The position numbers and the translations under genes were made by a program. From Pigoraptor chileana (Eukaryota > Opisthokonta > Filasterea): DNA of 28,534 nt. The stretch spans positions 1 to 28,534 of the forward strand of contig CALSCR010000722.1 in the NCBI GenBank assembly GCA_943704495.1, written 5' to 3'. The notes beneath the pieces are model-generated. The model searched no databases. It worked only from the letters and a program-made list of their open reading frames with translations, and was not told the DNA's origin. Positions 19,963 through 28,534 of the stretch are shown one piece after another (position 1 is the stretch's first letter; each line of letters opens with the position of its first letter).

Positions 19963-22814
19963 ATGCCTGGCATCGAGACTGTGAATCCTTCCGCCGTCGC
20001 TGCGGTCGTTCCGGAGGTGGATGATGGAACACCGCGCATCACGCCAAAGTACCTAAGACAGCTCTGCAAGGACCAGAAACTGTACACCACCCCCGAGCTC
20101 AACGACAAGCTCTACCTCCACTTCAAGGGTGGGCAACATGTAGTCATCTTATATGATTTGTTTTTTGTTTTTTCCCCTCTTGATTACTCAGATTCAAACT
20201 CTAAAATCACCCGCAACTACAATACAATCTGTCGCAATGCATTCATTTAACGTGGGTTGACCTTATATTTGTTTCTTAGGCTTCCTCAAGATCGAGAACC
20301 TCGAGGCTTACACCGGACTGCGGGCTCTGTGGCTTGAAGGAAACGGACTCCAAAAGATTGAAAACATTTCGGGACTCAAGGAACTCCGGTGCCTGTGAGT
20401 CTCATTCCTTAATCTCATTTGCTGCAACACGCGGCCTTCCCTGACCACAACAGAGTTTAAGCGGGTACATTTTTACTTTGATGCAGAGCACGTTTTTGCT
20501 TGCTTGTTTTCGAAACCAAATGGACTCATTTCAGTGTTCTCACTCTTTTGCGACTCCACCTCATTTACGATTATCAGCTATGTTCACCAGAATCTTATCG
20601 ACCATATTGACGGACTGGACGGACTGGAGCACTTGGACTCGATCAACCTCAGCAACAACATCATCACGAAGATCGATCATCTCGCGAATGTGCCCAATCT
20701 CTCCACCCTCCACATTACCCACAACCGGGTCGCCACAAAGGACGACGTCAAGGGCCTTCTCGAGTGCCCCAGTCTCAAGTGAGTTGTCAGAATGAGGAAT
20801 TGTGCTCATTTATTTTGGTGATGAGATTGGCGAGTATGCCCTGTTGATGCAATTCATTGCCGTTGGCGCACTTTGCTTTGCACCCCGGCTCTTCATGCCA
20901 AATTCAATAGAGAAGGATGGCGACACGAAAAAGCACTTCTATGCGCATGCTGCAGATTGTGTCCAGACAGACATCACCAACGAGACTCTTATTAAGTTAG
21001 TACACACTCTGAACTCATTCTCATCTATTGATGCATTTCTTGTACAGGGTTGTGGACCTTTCCCACAACAAGATCGCAGACCCCGAGGCGCTGGACGTTT
21101 TTGAAGCCATGCCCAACCTGGTGAGTGTGTCCATCGCTCGTCTATGTGCTACACGCACACACTTCCATACTGAACTTTCTCTTGTCTTTTGCACACGCGT
21201 CAGCAACCCAATTCAAAGTCATTCCGGAGACTATTATATCCTTTTTGTGTTCTTACTTTGAAAAAGGTACACAAGCGACGCATACTGACAGAGTATCAAC
21301 AAACAAATTGATGTCGAATTCCTTGCGTAGGCTGTTCTGATGCTTGTCGGCAATCCCGTGATCGGAAAAACCGAACACTATCGCAAGCGGATGATCTCTC
21401 GGATAAAGACACTCACATATCTCGACGACCGCCCAGTCACAGAGAAAGAGCGTCTCTGTGCTGAAGCATGGTGGGGTACCGTCGCTCGCATTGACTGCAA
21501 CGCCTCTGCTTGTTTGCATTTTATGCACAGAAATGGACCGCCAATGCATAATACTGGGTGCATTTTCACACTTTCACCACAAACTCGTCAATGGCGATTG
21601 CTTACCCCTTTTTGTGTCATTTGTGCGATTGTGAATGTGGCTGCACAGGGCTGAGGGAGGCCTTGATGCCGAGCGTGCTGCCCGTGACCTTTATACTCAG
21701 AAGGAGAAGGATAAGATGAACCGCGGATTCAAGTGTGAGTTTTTTTGGATGGTGTCATCGCTCGAATCTCTGCCCTTCTCTTTCTACCACTTTGGGTTGC
21801 CTATGCAAGCAAACACACAACATACATGCAAAACAAAAAAAGCACTGTTAATAACCAAAGAAACAAAAACACAAAACAAAATTTCAACATAATGTAGATC
21901 TCAGCGATTTGCAGGAGCAAGCACGGCTGCGGCGTGAGGCAGAGGCGCCCAGCGTTGAGTCTCCCACAAATGTGGATGCAGTCGAGGACGTCAAGGAGGC
22001 GCCCAAGCAGCATATGCACATTGAAGTAGCGACCGAGTCTCTGCCCATCATCAAGCCCTCTGTGCCGATTGCCGCCGCCGCCGAGCAGGAGGAGGAAATC
22101 GAGGAGAATATCATTGTGGAGAGGGACACGCGTCCGATTCGTGCGGGCAACATTGCATTCAGCCACGCCGGTGGGTTGTCACATGCGCCATCGACGACGA
22201 CTGCAGCACCCGCAGCTCCCGCTTCCACCACGCCTGCGCCGGCACAGTCATCGCGGGTTATGCAGTCACCTGCTGATTTGTTCCGTGCACCTGCCGCTGG
22301 TGTCCCCGCAAACAAGACGGAGGCTGCCTTTGGAAAGGCCGCACGTGACGGTCGCCCGCTCATCATGGAGATTGACGCTGAGGAGGAGCAAACATTTTTG
22401 TCTTTTGGCAACAGCACTGACCCTTCCGTGGAAACTGCCGCCAAGAAGACGGGACCTCTTATTCAGGAAGTCGGAGTGCCCGAAGTTATCAAGGTAAAGG
22501 AGCAATCAGACGCTGTGCAACACCGATACTTACCGAAAGAAGATTGTCCTTCGCACTTTCCTCTCACGAAGCTTTCTAATACTCGTTTCATGTTGCCTTT
22601 ATGAACGCAGGCCTCGCATGTTGATGATGATGAGGTGCCTGATCTCGACGACGTGATCCAAGTTTCAGATGCTCTGCTGCCTGGCGCAGGCGAAACGGGC
22701 GCTAAGCAGGCGTGGGGCTTCACTCCAGAGATCTCGCAGCAGCCGACAATCCAGCGGAAACCACTTATTCAAATGTTGGGTGGCGAAGACAACGCGTTTG
22801 AAGATGTTGAGTGA
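19963..22814 (+). CDS. DNAAF1: Dynein axonemal assembly factor 1 (LRRC50/ODA7 type)
   Basis: Eight exons: 19963-20128, 20280-20394, 20578-20778, 21048-21120, 21331-21470, 21649-21734, 21898-22493 and 22611-22814; all introns are GT-AG and all phases agree, giving 526 residues. The N-terminal part matches the family nearly throughout: [98 protein letters not shown] and [21 protein letters not shown], i.e. about six SDS22-type LRRs (roughly residues 50-205) plus the LRR cap. The rest is charged and low complexity, with an acidic C-terminus ([13 protein letters not shown]). The protein helps preassemble axonemal dynein arms in the cytoplasm. An extra exon in the intron 20779-21047 was tested and breaks the phase, so the direct join is preferred. 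The first ATG fits the family's start. Confidence 0.93.
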
Positions 22815-23092
22815 TGCCCTTTTTGTCCATCTGTATATATACCATTACAAACAGTTCATGAACATCTACTTATTAGCGAATGTGGCCAAGTACTGAGGTT
22901 GTATTCACAACACGGAAATTGCACTGATAACAAAATTGGTGATTTATCGAGGAAATAATTTGGCGGGAAAATTGTTGTTTCCGCGCAACCAATCAAAAGT
23001 CGTTAAAAAGTTTTTGCACCAATCACGTAACCCACCAATCAAAATGTCGACAGGTTGGTGACACGCGGACATGCACACACCGCCGTCAACGG

Positions 23093-23165
<73 letters not shown>

Positions 23166-23366
23166 CACGCACATTCATTCCAAGACTCTCATCCTCGTGT
23201 GTTTATCATCATCATTCCCATGAAACTGTGATGTTCGAAATTTGGCACACATGGTGCGTGAGTACAGCGTCAGGAAACTGCGTTACTCATTTAGCGGACG
23301 AGTGGATCGAAGCCTACCATTACTACGTCCCATCCCATCCACAACTCAAAAAGGCGACTTTCAATA
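22815..23366. promoter_or_regulatory. Intergenic region with E2F-like site, CCAAT boxes and CA repeat
   Basis: Upstream of the ATG at 23367. It holds TTGGCGGGAAA (about 22960-22970), which fits an E2F/DP site, then three CCAAT boxes on the same strand at 22989-22993, 23019-23023 and 23035-23039, then a CA repeat at about 23092-23162. A weak X-box-like GTTTCC-G-CGCAAC overlaps 22977-22989. The 3' UTR of DNAAF1 must end near the left edge; no AATAAA is seen. Confidence 0.5.
23092..23162. repeat. CA dinucleotide microsatellite
   Basis: CA runs interrupted by three GCACAC variants, about 70 bp. It lies in the promoter or 5' UTR region of the gene starting at 23367. Confidence 0.95.
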
Positions 23367-26300
23367 ATGTCTGCCACCGTATCCATTTCAGAGGTTCAAC
23401 TCCTCAGATGCCGTGCGATTCGCATCGATGCCGAAATCGACAATGCATTTCAACAAATTTTTCGCCTGCGCAGCGAGAAGCTTGAGATTGACCTGTTGAT
23501 CGACGCCGCACTAGATGCGATAGGCGACGCACGCAGCACAAGAACGACAGAAACCTCAAGCTCAAGTGAACGCGATGCACGCCATGGTGGAGAAGATGAG
23601 GGCATCCACAGCCTCTCTTCCAACACTAGGGACGCACAATGCCCACCTTCTCTCGACACCACCATGGAGGAAGATGCAATCAGTGACGAATCCTGCGGAT
23701 CATACGAGGCCACTCAGTTCTTTGACGAAGTGGAGACGACAAAGAATTGCATCACCGGGATTCACCATCTGCCGCATCATGCGACTGACAGCGAAATCAG
23801 CACAATGACCACAAAGACTTTGGATCGCGAAGTCACGGCTATCGGAAGAGTCGACGCCATCGCAGACACCGAAGACAGCGCTACCAAGGAGAGCGATGCC
23901 ATCGAAAGCTCTCACGCGAACGAGGACATCGAAGCTGTATGCGACACCCATAGCGTCGTGGGTATGGCAAACGACGTGGAGACCACGGACACGGAAACCA
24001 AGGACACTGCAGCTGCGTGCGACGCCGCCGAAAACATCGACAAGGATACCAAGGCTGTGTGCGACGCCGCCGCGACAAAGGACGTTGCAGCTGTGTGCGA
24101 AGCCGCCGACAGCGTCGACGCGGAGACCAAGGACACTGCAGCTGCGTGCGACGCCGCCAACAACTTCGACGTGGAGACCAAGGACACGGAGACCAAGAGC
24201 ACCGTAGCTGCGTGCGGCGTTGCCGAAAGCGTCGACGTGGAGACCAAGGACACTGTAGCTGCACAAAACGCCGCCGACAGCGTCGACGTGGAAACCAAGG
24301 ACACGGAGACCAAGAGCACCGTAGCTGCGTGCGGCGTTGCCGAAAGCGTCGACGTGGAGACCAAGGACACTGTAGCTGCAGGCGACGCCGCCGAAAGCTA
24401 TACAGCAGCAGCGGAAGAGCAGTCAACCGCTAATCTCGAAACAACAGCGATGGACGGTGCGGCAATCCGCGATGCCGTCGTTGGAGAACACATGCGCCAC
24501 AAACGAGTGAAGAAGGTCTACAACCGTCGCAAGCATTACAGACTGCACGCCGACGAAGAAAAGCCGCCGAACAATTCACTGTCAACCCCGACAAGTACAA
24601 AAGATACGCCCATTTCCGACGCCAACAATAGCAGCATCGACGTTGATGGTTGCCCTGAGCAAAAGAGAAGCACCCGAGACTCAGCCGAGGTATCGGGTGG
24701 AACGACCGAGAGCTCGGCGGGAAGCCCTGCTCTACCCATGGAGGTGCAACCCCACGCAGTGGTCAACGCGTCCCATGAAGACCGAGATAGCGAGTCGGAG
24801 TGCTGGGTGTCACAGACAGGGTGTGAATCTTTGGCTCCAACCATCGACGGCGACGGTGATGACGACGATATTTGTGCACAACACACGTGCACGCAGCCCG
24901 AAGACTGCCGGCTGTGCTCACTGCAAGGCACAAACCCAGCAGGAGTCGCCGCTGCGCGAATGCTGTGCAAGGTCGAGTTCGGTACAAAGCGCCACAAGGC
25001 GATAACTACCACTACCACGGAGGAAACGGACGAAGAGTTTGCGCGGCAAAAGTGGAAGAATCCGAGTGCGTTGTGGACGCTCGCACGCAAGGAGGAGGCT
25101 GAGAAGGTCGCGCGCCTGGAAATGTGCGCCACTTCTGCGATTGCAAAGGGAAACACTGCGGTTGGCCATCTCCTTGCCACCCGCGCGCTCGCACTGGATG
25201 CCACGGCAAAAGGCGCCCTCGCTCTCCTTACCGTCGCAGAAAAACACGAACTCACAAACTCACGCGATGGATCGTGCAGCAGCCCTCCATCCACGCAGCA
25301 AATGTCCTTCAGGCAGCTTGACCCCCGCCCCGTCGTCGTGAGCATCACCACACCAAGCGACAGACAGCCAGTTCCATCCGGGCGCGGTGCATCGGTTTAT
25401 GAGCGGACAATGTGCGACCACTTTCTCCAAGGCTCTTTCGCGTTTCAAAAAGTCAAATTTGCCGCGCGTCCGTCCCGCACGCGAGTTCTCATCGGCGGAG
25501 GCATGTCAGCAGATCTCTACGGAATCATTTCGGCGGTGTCTGCGCACCTCAAATCGATCGACCAAGCGCACGAAATGCACATGAAGATGGGCCGCGGCGC
25601 CATGAAGGGAGCGTCGGCATCATATCACGCAGAGTCCGAGATCGAAGTCCACCTCCACGCGCACAGTACCGAATCACTTGCACGTGCAGCCGTCTGTCTC
25701 TCTCTCGTGCAATCGGTCGGCTGGGGCTGCAACAACGACCATCTATTTTCGTTTATCGCTTATTTTGCGGCGGAAAAGCTCACCCCGAACCAATGCTCTG
25801 TCATGGGAATGACTTTGGGGAACCTCCTCACGCTCTCCACGGCAAGCGATTTTGCGGAATTCTTCCCGTATATGCAAGTGGACGCCGCGGCAACTCTTAC
25901 AGCGATGAAGGGGCACTGGCAGAGGTGGTTTGATGACCTAAATGGCATTCGCAAGGCGTATAGACGTGCCAAGAGGGAAAAGCAAAGTTCATCTGGAGAC
26001 CGTGCCTTCCACGACAGCTCATCATCCGGGGGAGAGAGTGCTCCTGCCTCACCCACGCCGAACGGCAGGTCGAGCGGCGAGCCATTGATGTCCGACTCTG
26101 ATGGGGAAGAGGCTGGCGGCAATGACGTACTGATGACGCTGCGCGTGAACGCACTCAAAGCCGCCTTGCGAGATCTCGCGGATAAGTCCGGGAATGCGAA
26201 TATGGACAACGCCTTTGACGAGGGAGCATGGTCGACACGTGACTGGAAGAAGGAGCTCGAGAGAATGTTCCGCGGAATGCCCCGATTGTTCGACGCAGCG

Positions 26301-28482
26301 AGGTGAGATTTGTGTGTGTTCGATGTATGCATTTGTGTGCCTGCCTGTGTTCATGTATAATTCATTACGCTCGACTTTACGAGTGCGATGAAACAGTCGG
26401 TCCTCGATCTGGGAGGCTCTGGTAAAACTCGATAAACACATTTTGAATACCCGTCATAGGTTCTGGGTTCGCCGCGGTGCCTTCCTGTCGCACGCCTGCA
26501 AGGGCCACTTCATCCCGTGTCCGTGTCCAGACAAGCACGGCGGCACCATACCGTGCAAGGATAGGCACTGCACCTCCTACGAGGTGTGCCCCGGATGCAG
26601 TTCCGCACGGGAGATGGCGCAAACGAGCGACCTCCTCCGCAATCCACTCGTCGGATCCGACTCTCCGGAGAATGCTCACGTGATACAGCGGGGCGCCCAA
26701 GTCCTTGCATCCGCCTGGATGTGCGCGCATCTCCGCCACGACCCGTCCACGCGCCCTACGGAGGTGACATTCGATGCGGCCATCAAAAGCCACTTTGAGA
26801 GATTTGCCGAGAGTGCGTCACGATCGCTGACCCACATTCGCCTGTCTCAGGCGCCCATTGCCGAAAAGCTACTCGTGGAGAATGCAAAGTATGCCGCCAT
26901 TGTGGTCGATCCTCGGTTGGATGCGTCGGGTCTGTTCAACCTGCTCGTTCTTGCGAGGGATCGCATTGAGGAGGCAGATGATGCCCGGATTGTCGTTCAT
27001 CCGGTGAGTGCAATATTTCTTGATATTGTGTATCGCGATCCCAATTAACCTAAGTTCATTATAAAGCGCAATATGCACCCACAAAGCAACACACCCACCC
27101 TAAAAGCTCACCCACCTCTCCATTGTTTGCGCCCACATACCAAATTCACGCGCCAAACATGCACACAGCTTGTGCCAACTCCGATGGACAAAGCGTACGC
27201 CAAGTGGCTCCGTTCGAAGCCAAGCCACGACGCATCCACGACGGCACTCACAGAAATCGATGCATCATTCCATGCCACGGCGGGCACACAAGGCGTCGAA
27301 ACGTCTGCGCGGCTACTGGGACTACATCCACTCGAAACGACTGTGACAGCCTCGCTTGCATTTCGACTGAGCAGGCACAAGGGCGTCCACGCCAGCGAGG
27401 AAGTGCCGCAGTCCAACGACGCCGGAAAAACCGCCGATTCGCTCTTACGCCGCGCGCTTGCCGTCGGAAATCTACCCCAGGGAGCGACCGAATCGGAACG
27501 CAAATCGGAAGGGAAGGGCGACGCAGACAAAGCGCTGTACGGCGCACACTACGGTCGGCAGCTGACAGTCGCTGGGAGTGTGCGTGTCATCGCAGAGATG
27601 GCGTCACAGGGAAAGCAGGGCATCGATTGGATCGCATCCCACGTGATCACGCCAATGTTCCTCGTGGATGCAATCATTGGCGGTGCAAATACCAACGCCA
27701 CACGAGACTGCGCCCTGCTCTCCATGACAGCCGACGAGGACGACGACAAGAGCGAAAAGCTGAGGAAGCTAACGGCCGAAACGTTTGCGTGGACTTTCGC
27801 TGCGGAGGATAAGAAGGCCAAAGAGTCGGCGGTGACTACCGTGACAGACCTTCCTCTGATCCACCGCTACGTTGCCATGCGAACGGTGATTGCGTGCGCA
27901 ATGGCCCTGAGTCCCAAGTTTGCAAAGGCTTTTGGAGAGGCGATCGCAACGGCGTCACGCTCCGTCGGACTGCCCGCCAAGTTCTTTCTCACAAAGACCA
28001 CGGTTGTCTCTCATCCCTTTTGCATCTCTCTGCGGAGGTCCTGCGGGAAGATTAACGGAATTGAAGTCACGTCGGCAAATGGAGCACGCACGCTCGAGCT
28101 TTGGCTTTTCAACACGACTGCCGCCATGGGACTCCCGAGGTGGGATCGAGACCTATCGGCAGAGGAGCTCAAGAAATGGGCTTCTGCGGAGGGCAGATCT
28201 GTCCAGATAATCGATTCCTTCGAATGGAGAGAGAACGGAATCAATAACAACAACAACAAAAACGACCGCGGCGACAGCAGCACAGGTGATCGTACAGGGG
28301 GACCTTCTCAGCCCGACAAGAGCGGCAGTGGCAATGTCGTGCGTTGCCGCGGGACTGTTTACGTCAGGATTCCGTCGACGCTCTGGTGCAACCGCGGGGA
28401 CGTCGCCGTCATGGTGGTGGACTCTGCGCGGGGCGTGCCTGCGTCTGCCTCGGCCTTGTTGTCCATGTTTGCGCAGATGTGA
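23367..28482 (+). CDS. Unrecognised 1,597-residue protein with Cys/His cluster and DUF4470-like segment
   Basis: Three exons, 23367-26302, 26460-27003 and 27169-28482, GT-AG with matching phases. Residues 1-60 form an amphipathic, coiled-coil-like helix (AEIDNAFQQIFRLRSEKLEI). About 200-350 is an acidic repeat region (VETKDTxAA units). A short Cys/His motif (HTCTQPEDCRLC) lies near 510. At about 700-765, RVLIGGGMSADLYGII and EIEVHLHAHSTESLARAAV resemble in pattern the Rossmann-like DUF4470 domain of DNAAF3 and some MYND proteins, which is weak evidence. Exon 2 opens with ACKGHFIPCPCPDKHGG and KDRHCTSYEVCPGC, a probable zinc-binding cluster of six or more Cys and several His. Exon 3 has a globular C-terminus (LELWLFNTTAAMGLPRWDRD) and a short poly-Asn run near 28240. 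I do not know its function. The 26306 stop lies inside the first intron, so exon 1 alone would give a 979-residue form. Confidence 0.75.
24168..24401 (+). repeat. 117-bp coding tandem repeat, two near-identical copies
   Basis: Copies at 24168-24284 and 24285-24401, encoding 39 residues each (about residues 268-345) with DVETKDTETKSTVAACGVAE inside. More diverged VETKDTAAACDAA units lie upstream from about 23980. The near identity at DNA level, including silent positions, indicates a recent duplication. Confidence 0.85.
26303..26459 (+). other. Intron 1 of the large right-end gene
   Basis: Donor GTGAGA directly after AG at 26302 and acceptor CATAG at 26459, 157 nt, phase 2. It replaces an immediate TGA stop and joins DAA to RFWVRRGAF. 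Confidence 0.7.
27004..27168 (+). other. Intron 2 of the large right-end gene
   Basis: Donor GTGAGT at 27004 and acceptor CACACAG ending at 27168, 165 nt, phase 0, joining IVVHP to LVPTPMDKAY. Confidence 0.75.
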
Positions 28483-28534
28483 AGCAACAGGAGGCGCGGT
28501 GTGCGCGCGTGTGTGTGTGGGGGGGGGGAGGGGG
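28483..28534. other. 3' flank ending in a G-run
   Basis: After the stop at 28480-28482 the window ends in GTGTGTGTG and runs of 10 and 4 or more G. Nothing else can be read here. Confidence 0.8.

Noticed and set aside
20966-20995. Extra short exon ([10 protein letters not shown]) in DNAAF1
   Set aside because: None of the nearby AG acceptors keeps the reading phase, and the direct join of the flanking exons gives the canonical LRR sequence.
1-28534. tRNA, rRNA or snRNA genes
   Set aside because: No A/B-box pair, cloverleaf or conserved rRNA segment was recognised by eye; a covariance-model scan would be decisive.

Overview
This window is nuclear DNA from a eukaryote. Five confidently read genes are split by short GT-AG introns (about 100-420 nt), the intergenic DNA is rich in TG/CA and CAG/CAA microsatellites, and there are no bacterial operon signals. 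A DNAAF1/LRRC50-type axonemal dynein assembly gene and an EML-type microtubule-binding gene point to a flagellated or ciliated organism. A PHP-type histidinol phosphatase of the fungal HIS2 kind shows that it makes histidine. That combination, with RFX-like X-box motifs upstream, fits a zoosporic fungus or a free-living flagellate near opisthokonts better than an animal. The lineage is inference only.

Layout. 1-680 is a TG-rich block. 786-5248 is a plus-strand, Gln/Ala/Thr-rich coding-like locus with many Cys-x-x-Cys motifs; its coding signal changes frame repeatedly, so it looks like a decayed gene or one read incorrectly. 5249-7251 holds no gene I can defend, but contains a TG minisatellite (5824-6239) and a 41-bp tandem repeat (6639-6754). 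7252-7716 (minus) is a small four-helix membrane protein. 8373-12196 (minus) is a large protein with a Ser-rich N-terminus, a Cys-containing domain faintly like the SPT23/MGA2 family, and a helical C-terminus. 13022-13990 (plus) is a four-exon single-C2-domain protein. 14191-17407 (plus) is an EML/WD40 protein. 17956-19356 (minus) is histidinol phosphatase. 19963-22814 (plus) is the eight-exon DNAAF1. 23367-28482 (plus) is a three-exon gene for a 1,597-residue protein I do not recognise, with a Cys/His cluster and a segment faintly like the DUF4470 fold of DNAAF3.

Functional links. DNAAF1 and EML are flagellar or microtubule genes. DNAAF1 and the C2 gene each have an RFX X-box-like dyad about 310-350 nt upstream of the ATG, suggesting a shared ciliary programme. 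HIS2 sits head to head with DNAAF1 and is metabolically unrelated. A short dispersed repeat of about 45-50 bp recurs in two introns and one 3' flank, always in the same orientation relative to the host gene. I did not find a certain new multi-gene system. The best leads are the X-boxes, the oriented dispersed repeat, the Cys-motif locus at 786-5248 and the large unrecognised gene at the right end.
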